From an uncultured Spirochaetaceae bacterium (GTDB lineage Bacteria; Spirochaetota; Spirochaetia; Treponematales; Treponemataceae), in contig CADANN010000014.1 in assembly GCA_902789325.1 (NCBI GenBank), forward strand, positions 1 through 49,958: DNA of 49,958 bases, in the 5' to 3' direction. Below, piece after piece: positions 23,750-31,911 of the stretch; within the stretch, counting starts at the first letter, position 1; every line of letters starts with the position of its first letter. A model generated the notes under the pieces. The model was given only the letters and a program-made list of their open reading frames with translations. It was not told the origin of the DNA and did no database searches. Made by a program: the position numbers and the translations under genes.

Positions 23750-25036
23750 TTATTTTATCATCTTATTTGCCTGAAGAATAATTGCATCTCCAGGAAATAA
23801 TTTTTCAAATTTTATAATTGCATTCTGCAAAACTGATTTTTCAGTACTGCAAATAATACACTCACAAAAACCTTTTTCACGTTCCTGCTTTGCGGCTAAA
23901 TCGTTAGTTTGATTTAATAGGCTTACACCGTCAATCTCAAGGATTTCTTTCATCTGATTTTCTGTCATCAATGGTAGCTTCAAACTCATCACAAAAGAAG
24001 CAGGCTGGGGCAGAGTTTTCTTTTCAACACAAGCCCTGTATACCATTTCAAAAACTGAAAGTCCGCACGCACAAGCATAAGTAAAACTCATTCCGCTTAG
24101 TCGTGGATTTACTTCAATTATGTGCCAGTCTCCATTTTCATCCAATATCAAATCAACTTGAGCCACGCCACAAAGGCCAAGATCTTCTGCAAGCTTAAGC
24201 ATCATATCACGAAGCACAGCAGGCAATTCGCAAGGTCCGAATTTTACACTTTGTTTCGGACTGGTAATTCCATATTGATTTACACTGAACTCAAAAGGAG
24301 GAAGAACGGTGTAACTGCCTGGAACTCCGTAAATCTCAAGTCCAAACTGACGGCCAGTAATAAACTCTTCAATCAGGCGGTTTGAATTATTGCGTTTTGA
24401 ATTAAGATATCCGGCAACTTCGCCGTATGTATGAACAACAGTCATTCCATAAGAACTCAGCCCTGTTGTATCTTTTATAATCAACGGAAGACGCAGCTTT
24501 TTGATTTGCGCTAGAACACTTTCTTTATATACATTTCGTATAACTTCTTTATTGCTTCCAGCACAAAAATATAAATCATGATCACAAAAGACTGCTGGCG
24601 AAACCGCAAATCCAAGACGCTTCAGTTCATTATGAGTTCTCAACTTATCAAAACAAATAAGCCCTGTTTGAACAGAATGGCAGATTGTCCGTACACCGTG
24701 TTCCTCAAGTATTTCAGCCACAAGCGCATCACTTACAGGAAGCCAATCATAAGGTTCAATCCAGAAAGTCATGGCTATTGCAATATCAGGTTTTAGTGAA
24801 ATAATCTGTTCTGAAAAAGTATCTGTATCAGTATCTTTAGGGAGATAACAAATCTGATTATCATTTTTTAATTCCGGCAAAAACATTCCGGGCTTCTGAG
24901 TCACACAAAAAAAATCATGCTCCGGATGAGCCGCACAAAACTTTTTGAAAGCATCAGCATTCTGAGGCATTACATTTATCTTAAAGGTCTCATCATCAAA
25001 AACATTTGAATTAGTACTGTAAAAAACAATCCGCAT
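23750..25036 (-). CDS. ATP-grasp domain ligase, substrate unknown
   Basis: 428 residues. The central and C-terminal parts carry ATP-grasp marks: LRLPLIIKDTTGLSSYGM (ATP-binding Lys and Gly-rich loop, about 195), RLIEEFITGRQFGLEIYG (hinge acidic residues, about 228), and VAQVDLILDENGDWHIIEVNPRLSG (metal-binding E-x-N-P-R near 318). The N-terminal ~130 residues look like a Rossmann-type preATP-grasp domain. The likely chemistry is carboxylate-amine ligation with an acyl-phosphate intermediate. It is followed 11 bases later by the PfkB-pyrophosphatase fusion, so the two probably serve one pathway. Confidence 0.8.
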   Translation of the reverse strand: MRIVFYSTNSNVFDDETFKINVMPQNADAFKKFCAAHPEHDFFCVTQKPGMFLPELKNDNQICYLPKDTDTDTFSEQIISLKPDIAIAMTFWIEPYDWLPVSDALVAEILEEHGVRTICHSVQTGLICFDKLRTHNELKRLGFAVSPAVFCDHDLYFCAGSNKEVIRNVYKESVLAQIKKLRLPLIIKDTTGLSSYGMTVVHTYGEVAGYLNSKRNNSNRLIEEFITGRQFGLEIYGVPGSYTVLPPFEFSVNQYGITSPKQSVKFGPCELPAVLRDMMLKLAEDLGLCGVAQVDLILDENGDWHIIEVNPRLSGMSFTYACACGLSVFEMVYRACVEKKTLPQPASFVMSLKLPLMTENQMKEILEIDGVSLLNQTNDLAAKQEREKGFCECIICSTEKSVLQNAIIKFEKLFPGDAIILQANKMIK

Positions 25037-25074
25037 AATCAGTTCCGTTTACACATTATAAAGAATACAAAAAA

Positions 25075-26526
25075 TTATGATTGAAGTATCAGATTGATGC
25101 TCTCTACAAAGAGTTTTTCTTCTTCTGAACTCAATACATTTTTATCATAAAGAGCTTTTTCGAAAAGGTGGCCGGCATTATTTGCGGCTGCCTTTTTTTC
25201 ATCTGTAACAACATTCTGAACAATAAGATCTGTGTATTCTGCAGGAGCAAGATTTGGACGATATTTTATTTTGTTAGCTTCGCCCCAGTCAATGAGCTTC
25301 ATAAAATGTTTTGTGAGACGGTCAATTTCGGCTTCTTTTTCTTTACTGCGTTTAGCTTTTTTCAAAAAGTCCATCATTGAGTCACGGAACTTTTTGCTTT
25401 GAACAGTTGAATATGGGCTATTTTTTGGATCCTTGGAAAACATAAAATGGAAAAACAGTTTGATATCTTCCCAGAGATTATGCAGGAATTTTATTAATCT
25501 TCCTTCTGACCAGTAAACTCTAAAGTGCTTTGTAAAAAATGGCTTGAATAAAAAGTAAATTACTGAGCAACTAATAAACACAATTGCACCATATTTTAAA
25601 AGCTGGAAAATAAATTCGACAATCCAGCTTGGTCTTGAATCTTTGCCGAAGGCTTCTTCAAGATCTATTTCCGGAAGAGGAGTAAATTCAAAATTATCTT
25701 TATATACAGGAGGTTTGTCTTCCAGTTGTTCAGTATAATCTTTTAAATAATAATTGATTTTGATTAGTGCTTTGTTAGATGAAATCAATAAGCCTAGTCC
25801 CATTGAAATCAAAAAGATTAAAATAACAGTGCGTAAAAGTCTTTTTGGTTCTGCAAGATAATCTTTATATCCTAAGAAAGCATAAAAAACATCATTTCTA
25901 AAAAGGCCAAGCATAAAATAGCAAAGCATTATGCTTAAATAAAACACAACAACAAGAATATTAATCAGCGGATTAAAATAGCCTTCTGCAAGTTTTCCAA
26001 ATACAAGAATTATGAACATCACAACTGAAATTCCAAAAAGAACAACTTCCTGAGTTTTAGTCTTTTCAGTCAAATCAATTGCAGAAAGATTATTATGAAA
26101 AAGATAAGTTTCAAGATCTTTTTTCTCAAAAGTCTCACACTCAAACAGGAACTTATCATGCAGAATAAACATATCGTTAATTCCAGCGGCAATAAAATAT
26201 TGAATAAACAAGGCTGGAATCAAAACATATGGAGCGTAGCCTTTACCAAATAAAGCTGCAATTACAAGAACAACTACAATGTAGAAAAAGATAAATACCA
26301 CATGCATTGCAGATTTAATTTTTTCTAGTGCAAAAATCTGAAGAACAAGAGAATAGATTAATCCTGAAATTCCGATGGCAAGATATACAAACCAGTCTAT
26401 AAAAACTTTATCAACTTCATAATTATTTAAGGCAGAAGAAAAAATCCCCATTGCGACAAGTATTAGAGAAGTGGAAACTGTGAATACCAAAAGCCTTTCA
26501 AAAATTCTGTTAAATGTTCCCGACAT
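25075..26526 (-). CDS. Multi-pass membrane protein with DUF4129-like C-terminal domain
   Basis: 483 residues. About eight hydrophobic segments occupy residues ~10-260, another near 330. After that a long basic cytoplasmic part contains KEAEIDRLTKHFMKLIDWG and RPNLAPAEYTDL, which matches the DUF4129 pattern often found at the end of transglutaminase-like membrane proteins (here without a transglutaminase core). The start lies inside the end of the DUF58 gene (17-base overlap), so it belongs to the MoxR operon. Confidence 0.7.
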   Translation of the reverse strand: MSGTFNRIFERLLVFTVSTSLILVAMGIFSSALNNYEVDKVFIDWFVYLAIGISGLIYSLVLQIFALEKIKSAMHVVFIFFYIVVVLVIAALFGKGYAPYVLIPALFIQYFIAAGINDMFILHDKFLFECETFEKKDLETYLFHNNLSAIDLTEKTKTQEVVLFGISVVMFIILVFGKLAEGYFNPLINILVVVFYLSIMLCYFMLGLFRNDVFYAFLGYKDYLAEPKRLLRTVILIFLISMGLGLLISSNKALIKINYYLKDYTEQLEDKPPVYKDNFEFTPLPEIDLEEAFGKDSRPSWIVEFIFQLLKYGAIVFISCSVIYFLFKPFFTKHFRVYWSEGRLIKFLHNLWEDIKLFFHFMFSKDPKNSPYSTVQSKKFRDSMMDFLKKAKRSKEKEAEIDRLTKHFMKLIDWGEANKIKYRPNLAPAEYTDLIVQNVVTDEKKAAANNAGHLFEKALYDKNVLSSEEEKLFVESINLILQS

Positions 26527-27598
26527 ATTTCCTCATAATTCCAACATTTTTTGTATTTATATCTTCTTTATTTGCTTCGACTTTTGCATAGTAGGTATCA
26601 ACCTCTTGTGGGCCAACTACAAAAAAGAGTGTTCCATGCGGAAGCTGCTGTCTGAATTTCTTTACAGGATCATAATTTACCTTACCTGGTAGGCTTTTTA
26701 TTACAGAAAGCAGATCCAGAATACTATCCTGTTGATTCTGGTGTGGCGCTAAATACGGAAAATCCGTACCGTAAGCGGCAAATCCGCAACGCTGTCGCAA
26801 TACGCGAGACTTTTCCACAATGCATGCCGCAATCTCAATTGCTTTTTCTATATGATAAGTTCTGGTATGAAGGTCATAATCTTCTTCTGCAAGATTCAAA
26901 TATACAAAAAATGGAGCATCATAAGAATCTTCATATTGATTTGTAAAAAGCTCGCCGAATTTTGCACTTGCACGCCAGTTAATGCGCTTTAATTCATCAC
27001 CATTAATGTATTCGCGGATAGACCGGCGCATTGTAATATCTTCATAGCACGGATTTTTGATTTTAAGATTTCCCTGAGGAAGACCCGGCATTACTTCTGT
27101 AATGAGCTTGATTCTTGCAGGACGAACAGTGATTTCGAGAGGAGCAGGAACTTCCATATCAATCAAAAAAAGCCCAAGAGGATCACTTGTACGGATACGA
27201 ACTGGCCCTGCGTGAAAAAGGCCTCTGTCTCTCGAGGTTACTTCATAAGAAATCTTTTTGATTTCCTTTGGCCGTAGCATTGTGAGACCTCTGTTTCCAT
27301 CATCAAAAATCTGAAAATAAGGTATTTCATCAAAAAAATAACAGACAAAAGCCGTAAGACCAGAATAATTTTTGATTGTAAATGAGATTTCAGAATGTTC
27401 CTTACAAGCCAGCTTTAATTTTTCGGTATTCCTTTCGATTTTGATACCACGCTTTAAAATCAGCGAATATAAAAATGAAATCAAAAATACAAAAAGTATA
27501 CCAAGGCATATAAATTGCAAAAGCTTAAAAGGACTTACCAGAAAAAATACGAGACATAATCCAGCTGTAACATAAACCAGAGGCGAAACTTTTACCAT
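26510..27598 (-). CDS. DUF58 domain membrane protein of a MoxR operon
   Basis: 362 residues. Two hydrophobic segments at the N-terminus (VTAGLCLVFFLVSPFK and FICLGILFVFLISFLY) are followed by a beta-rich part (VRIRTSDPLGLF) and the DUF58 signature near 205: RRSIREYINGDELKRINWRASAKFGELF (DxxR-W-AR pattern). DUF58 proteins accompany MoxR ATPases and are thought to help metal or cofactor insertion and protein maturation. The gene lies 19 bases after moxR and overlaps the DUF4129 gene. Confidence 0.88.
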   Translation of the reverse strand: MVKVSPLVYVTAGLCLVFFLVSPFKLLQFICLGILFVFLISFLYSLILKRGIKIERNTEKLKLACKEHSEISFTIKNYSGLTAFVCYFFDEIPYFQIFDDGNRGLTMLRPKEIKKISYEVTSRDRGLFHAGPVRIRTSDPLGLFLIDMEVPAPLEITVRPARIKLITEVMPGLPQGNLKIKNPCYEDITMRRSIREYINGDELKRINWRASAKFGELFTNQYEDSYDAPFFVYLNLAEEDYDLHTRTYHIEKAIEIAACIVEKSRVLRQRCGFAAYGTDFPYLAPHQNQQDSILDLLSVIKSLPGKVNYDPVKKFRQQLPHGTLFFVVGPQEVDTYYAKVEANKEDINTKNVGIMRKYVGNI

Positions 27599-27617
27599 TA
27601 GAGTCTAGCCCCGCAAA

Positions 27618-28571
27618 TTATACGTGTGCCCTGAAAGCAGGAAGAGGAACTTGTTCAATCAAATCATTAATGATTGTATCTGCCTTATAACCTTTTAAAA
27701 GTGAATCACTTGTAAGAATAATTCGTTTTCTGAAAACAGGAAGAGCAAGAAGCTTTACATCTTCTGGAGTAACAAAGCTGCGTCCCTGGACTGCCGCATA
27801 AGCCTGGCAAGCCTTGTACAAAGCAATTGAACCACGAGGAGAAATACCTGCAGAAAGTCTCACATCATTACGTGAAGCTTTAGAAAGGGCAATCAGATAT
27901 GTAAGAACCGCTTCATCAACATGAACTTCTACCGCTTCCTTCATTGCTTCAAGAATATCTGTTTTGCTGACAACAGCTTTTACATTTTCTACCGGATGGA
28001 TAAGAGAGCGCTGTGCAGTAATGATTTCAGCTTCTTCTTCCTCAGTAGGATAGCCCATAGAAAGAGTCATCATAAAACGGTCTTTCTGAGCTTCCGGCAA
28101 GGGGAAAGTACCTTCTGATTCAACAGGATTTTCTGTAGCAAGCACGAAAAATGGCTTATTTAATTCGTGACGGGTACCATCTACGCTGACCTGACCTTCT
28201 GCCATACATTCAAGAAGAGCAGACTGGGTACGTGGAGTTGCACGGTTTAATTCATCAACAAGAACAATACTTGCCATAACAGGACCTGCGCGGAACTCAA
28301 ACTTCTGAGCATCAGGCAGCCAGACAGAACTTCCGGTAACATCCGAAGGCATAAGGTCTGGCGTACACTGAATACGGTTAAACTCAAGCCCCGAAGCCTT
28401 AGCAACGGATTTTGCGAGAACCGTTTTACCTGTACCTGGGACATCTTCCAAAAGAACGTGACCACCTGCAAAAAGGCAGGCAAGCACCATATCTACAACT
28501 TCGGTTTTACCTTTGAAAACCTGACATACTTCTGATTTGATTTTATCTGATACTTCGTTAATTTTTGACAT
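27618..28571 (-). CDS. MoxR family AAA+ ATPase
   Basis: 317 residues. Walker A is GTGKT near residue 45-49 (EDVPGTGKTVLAKS), Walker B IVLVDELNRATP near 107, sensor 1 FFVLATENPVESEGTFPLPEAQKDRFM (the MoxR-specific ATxNP and LPEAxLDRF motifs) and a later SPRGSIALYKA (sensor 2 Arg). Likely a chaperone that remodels protein complexes together with the DUF58 and DUF4129 proteins encoded next. The start has no ribosome binding site, but an extended -10 box lies exactly six bases upstream, suggesting a leaderless transcript. Confidence 0.93.
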   Translation of the reverse strand: MSKINEVSDKIKSEVCQVFKGKTEVVDMVLACLFAGGHVLLEDVPGTGKTVLAKSVAKASGLEFNRIQCTPDLMPSDVTGSSVWLPDAQKFEFRAGPVMASIVLVDELNRATPRTQSALLECMAEGQVSVDGTRHELNKPFFVLATENPVESEGTFPLPEAQKDRFMMTLSMGYPTEEEEAEIITAQRSLIHPVENVKAVVSKTDILEAMKEAVEVHVDEAVLTYLIALSKASRNDVRLSAGISPRGSIALYKACQAYAAVQGRSFVTPEDVKLLALPVFRKRIILTSDSLLKGYKADTIINDLIEQVPLPAFRAHV

Positions 28572-28577
28572 AAAATG

Positions 28578-28586
28578 ATTATAACA
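28578..28586 (-). promoter_or_regulatory. Extended -10 promoter giving a leaderless moxR transcript
   Basis: On the minus strand TGTTATAAT (28586-28578), a TG-n-TATAAT extended -10, ends six bases before the moxR ATG (28571). With the usual spacing, transcription would start at or within one base of the A of ATG. No good -35 is seen. Confidence 0.55.
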
Positions 28587-28622
28587 TAATTTTACTTGCG
28601 GCGCACTCTTTATTTCAATAAA

Positions 28623-28856
28623 ATGTCGTTAATGACTAAGGATGATTTTTTATTTCTTGTAGAAACTGAGACAATTCACGATTTCGTTTATAAGGGCAAA
28701 ACTTATACCATTACTTATGACAAAAGCACTGATGGCCGCAAATGGATTGTTTTTGGTGATATTGCAGACAAACAGAAATATGATTCTGTAGGCGAGTTTC
28801 TGAACAAGGCAAAAATCGAAAATCATTTCTTTAAGGACATGCTGGATATCTTTTAA
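28623..28856 (+). CDS. Small conserved hypothetical protein
   Basis: 77 residues (MSLMTKDDFLFLVETET...), or 74 if the second ATG at 28632 is used; the frame stays open to a TTG at 28596 but without any binding site. The sequence is soluble, with alternating strands (DFVYKGKTYTITYDKSTDGRKWIVFGD) and a helical end (EFLNKAKIENHFFKDMLDIF). No family recognised. Its stop overlaps the MATE gene start (TAATG), so it is translated with it. Confidence 0.7.
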   Translation: MSLMTKDDFLFLVETETIHDFVYKGKTYTITYDKSTDGRKWIVFGDIADKQKYDSVGEFLNKAKIENHFFKDMLDIF

Positions 28857-30202
28857 TGACCCGTTCAAATCAAATAAACATGACCGAGGGGCCGATTTTT
28901 TCAAAGCTCCTCAAATTTTCTATTCCTCTAATTCTTTCAAGCGTACTGCAGTTACTGTTTAATGCAGCTGATGTTGTTGTAGTCGGACGATTTGCAGGTG
29001 ACAATTCGCTTGCGGCAGTTGGTTCTACAGGCTCTCTTGTAAATCTTTTGATAAATCTCTTTATGGGACTTTCGGTTGGAACAAACGTTGTTGCAGCAAA
29101 TTATTTTGGTGCAAAAAAGCCGAATGAATTACAGGATACGGTTCACACGGCAATTCTGGTTTCGGTTTACAGTGGCCTTATTCTTACAGTTGTGGGTGTG
29201 CTTGGTGCTAAGCCAATTCTCACATTTATGCAGTCACCGGCCGAAGTCTTGAATCTTGCAGCAATTTATCTCCGTATTTACTTTGGTGGAATTACAGCCA
29301 CTATGGTTTATAATTTTGGAAGTGCATTGTTGCGTGCAAAAGGTGATACACGACGTCCGCTTTACATTCTGCTTGCCGCAGGAATCATCAATCTTATCCT
29401 TAATCTGATTTTTGTAATCTGCTTTAAGATGGATGTAGCAGGAGTAGGGCTTGCGACGGTAATTTCTCAGGTGATTTCCGCAGTAGCCGTAATTGTGATT
29501 TTGATTCGAGAAAAAGATGATTTTAAACTGAATCTTAGAAAACTTAGAATCAACCGAATGATTTTCACAAAAATCGTAAAAATCGGACTTCCTGCTGGCT
29601 TCCAGGGAATTATGTTCAGCTTCTCAAATGTAATCATTCAGAGCTCTGTAAACAGCTTTGGTGCCATCATGATTGCAGGAAACGCCGCCGCAATAAATCT
29701 CGAAGCCTTTATCTACACAGCAATGAACGGCTTTTCTCAGGGCTCGCTGACCTTCTGTTCACAGAATATGGGAGCAGGCCGCACAGACCGAATCAAAAAA
29801 ATCGTATGGATTTCTCAAGGGTGCATAATCGTAATCGGAGCAGTTCTCGGTGCAATCTTCCTTTATTTTGGAAATCAACTTTTAGGCATTTTCTCTCCAA
29901 ATCCTGAAGTTATCAAAGCCGGTATGGGCCGCCTCTGGATTATCTTTAGCACCTATTATCTTTGCGGCATGATGGACGGCATGGCAAACTCAATCCGCGG
30001 AATCGGCCACTCACTTATGCCGGTTATTTCTTCATTGCTCGGGGCCTGCATCTTCCGTATTATCTGGCTCTTTACAATCTTCCTGATTCCGCAGTTCCAC
30101 ACACCAGCAACAATCTTTATGTCCTATCCAATCAGCTGGATACTTACGTTTGTTGCAAATGTGATTTTCTATAACAAATATATGAAGAAACTTTCAACCT
30201 AG
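28856..30202 (+). CDS. MATE family multidrug/cation efflux transporter
   Basis: 448 residues with about twelve membrane segments. The family pattern at the start, GPIFSKLLKFSIPLILSSVLQLLFNAADVVVVGRFAG, and its internal repeat near 245-290 (LPAGFQGIMFSFSNVIIQSSVNSFG) are clear, as are NYFGAKKPNELQDTV and QNMGAGRTDRIKK. Expected to export drugs or organic cations using Na+ or H+. Coupled to the small upstream gene; RNase Z follows 35 bases later with its own promoter. Confidence 0.94.
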   Translation: MTRSNQINMTEGPIFSKLLKFSIPLILSSVLQLLFNAADVVVVGRFAGDNSLAAVGSTGSLVNLLINLFMGLSVGTNVVAANYFGAKKPNELQDTVHTAILVSVYSGLILTVVGVLGAKPILTFMQSPAEVLNLAAIYLRIYFGGITATMVYNFGSALLRAKGDTRRPLYILLAAGIINLILNLIFVICFKMDVAGVGLATVISQVISAVAVIVILIREKDDFKLNLRKLRINRMIFTKIVKIGLPAGFQGIMFSFSNVIIQSSVNSFGAIMIAGNAAAINLEAFIYTAMNGFSQGSLTFCSQNMGAGRTDRIKKIVWISQGCIIVIGAVLGAIFLYFGNQLLGIFSPNPEVIKAGMGRLWIIFSTYYLCGMMDGMANSIRGIGHSLMPVISSLLGACIFRIIWLFTIFLIPQFHTPATIFMSYPISWILTFVANVIFYNKYMKKLST

Positions 30203-30222
30203 TTTTATTTTTCCTCAATTTC

Positions 30223-30231
30223 TGATATTAT
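30223..30231 (+). promoter_or_regulatory. Extended -10 promoter giving a leaderless RNase Z transcript
   Basis: TGATATTAT (30223-30231), an extended -10, ends six bases before the ATG at 30238. The same geometry is seen for moxR and the leader peptide. No ribosome binding site is present between it and the start. Confidence 0.5.
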
Positions 30232-30237
30232 ACCCCC

Positions 30238-31164
30238 ATGAACATGGAAGCTTTTATTCTGGGCTGCGGGGGAATGCAGCCTTTACCATATAGACATTTA
30301 ACGTCTGTCTTACTACGCCGCGAAGGTGACCTTTTTCTTTTTGATGGCGGCGAAGGAACTCAGGTAAGCCTTAAAAGACTGAATCTCAAATGGAAAAAAA
30401 TCGACGCAATTTTTGTTTCTCATACACATGCAGACCACGTAACAGGACTTCCTGGCATTCTTATGTTGTCGAGCCAGGTAGACAGAACAGAGCCACTTTA
30501 CATTTATGGTCCTCCAAAAATCAAGGAATACATCGAAACCAGCCGCAAGGTTCTGGATATGTATATCAACTATCCGATTATTGTAAATGAAATTACCGCG
30601 CCTTGCGTTGTTCATACCGGTAAAGATTTTTATATCCGCGCTTTTCCGCTTGATCATACAAAAGTTTGTGTAGGTTATACTCTGGAAGAAGCTGACCGCC
30701 CTGGTGAATTCCATCCCGACAAGGCACGCGAACTTGGTGTTCCATGCGGACCTCTCTGGTCTGATTTACAGAAGGGTTTTGAAGTAACAACTCCTGATGG
30801 TAAGATAGTAAAACCGGAAGATGTAATGGGTGAAAAACGCAGCGGACGCAAATTTTCTTTTGTAACCGATACACTTTTCAAGCCTTCTATTATTGATGAA
30901 GTTCGCGGTTCAGACCTTTTGATTTGCGAAGGAATGTTTGAAAAAGAACTCGAAGATCAGGCAAAAGAGAAAAAACACATGACAGCCGTTCAAGCCGCAA
31001 CAATTGCAAAAGAAGCAAATGTCCGCCGCATGTGCATGATTCACTATTCGCCACGCTACACAGACAAAGAACTTCAGAAGCTTCTGGACGAGGCAAGGGA
31101 AGTTTGGCCACAGACCGAGCTTTCAAAGGATCGAATGCATATAGAAATACCATTCATAGACTGA
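30238..31164 (+). CDS. rnz: Ribonuclease Z (tRNA 3' processing)
   Basis: Removes the 3' trailer of tRNA precursors. The 308 residues show the metallo-beta-lactamase site HTHADH near 61-66, the substrate-binding start LGCGGMQPLPYRHLTSVLL, FDGGEGTQ near 34, FVTDT near 208, the late HMTA box and MIHYSPRY at the end. The domain is of the long bacterial RNase Z type. An alternative start is the second ATG (codon 3). The window's tRNA-Leu has no encoded CCA, consistent with a need for 3' processing and CCA addition. Confidence 0.95.
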   Translation: MNMEAFILGCGGMQPLPYRHLTSVLLRREGDLFLFDGGEGTQVSLKRLNLKWKKIDAIFVSHTHADHVTGLPGILMLSSQVDRTEPLYIYGPPKIKEYIETSRKVLDMYINYPIIVNEITAPCVVHTGKDFYIRAFPLDHTKVCVGYTLEEADRPGEFHPDKARELGVPCGPLWSDLQKGFEVTTPDGKIVKPEDVMGEKRSGRKFSFVTDTLFKPSIIDEVRGSDLLICEGMFEKELEDQAKEKKHMTAVQAATIAKEANVRRMCMIHYSPRYTDKELQKLLDEAREVWPQTELSKDRMHIEIPFID

Positions 31165-31166
31165 GA

Positions 31167-31910
31167 ATGATTGAATTAAAAAGTTTTTCCAAATCCTATT
31201 CCTCAAAATCCGACTTCGCCGCTAAAGATGTCTCGCTCAAAATTGCAAACAGCACAATAACAGGCTTACTCGGACCTAATGGTTCTGGAAAAAGTACAAT
31301 TATGAAGGCTATCTGTGGATTTCATTTTCCGACTTCTGGCACAATTACTATAACCACACCAGATGGCAGCCAATTTACCACAGACGAAAACCCAGAACTT
31401 TGCATGAAATACATCGGCTACGTACCTGAAATTCCGCTGCTTCCTAAGGATATGCGGGTTATTGATTTTCTGCGTTACGCTGCCGACACTCATGGAATTC
31501 CAAAAGACAAAAGAGAAGATGCCTGCGAACTTGTAATCAATGAATGTTCAATAGAAAAACTGCTTTCTAAAAAAATCAAAACTCTTTCTAAAGGCCAGCA
31601 GCAGAGAGTAAGCTTTGCGCAGGCAATCATACATAATCCGCCGAATCTGATTCTGGATGAACCAGTAAGTGGTCTGGATCCTGCACAGATTCTTCAGATG
31701 CGCGATTTAATCAAAAAGCTTTCTAAAACAAAGGCTGTGCTCATGTCTACACATATTTTGCAGGAAGTGCGCTCGCTTTGTGATTCTCTTTATATTATGA
31801 GCAATGGAAAAATCACTGCCAGCGGAACGGAAGAGGAAATCACAAAAAAGGCTGGAACTAAGTCTCTGGAAGAGGCGTTTATAAAATTAACACAGACAAG
31901 CGGGGAGTAG
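31167..31910 (+). CDS. ABC transporter ATP-binding protein (ABC-2/GldA type)
   Basis: 247 residues. Walker A GPNGSGKST near 34-42, signature LSKGQQQRVSFAQA near 143, Walker B LILDEPVSGLDP near 165 and switch histidine in MSTHILQE near 200. The K in place of one G of the signature (LSKGQQQR) is common in ABC-2 ATPases. The frame is open upstream to 31032, but that overlaps RNase Z; the ATG at 31167, two bases after the rnz stop, gives the normal N-terminus MIELKSFSKSY. Forms a transporter with the next gene, one base downstream. Confidence 0.92.
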   Translation: MIELKSFSKSYSSKSDFAAKDVSLKIANSTITGLLGPNGSGKSTIMKAICGFHFPTSGTITITTPDGSQFTTDENPELCMKYIGYVPEIPLLPKDMRVIDFLRYAADTHGIPKDKREDACELVINECSIEKLLSKKIKTLSKGQQQRVSFAQAIIHNPPNLILDEPVSGLDPAQILQMRDLIKKLSKTKAVLMSTHILQEVRSLCDSLYIMSNGKITASGTEEEITKKAGTKSLEEAFIKLTQTSGE

Positions 31911-31911
31911 G

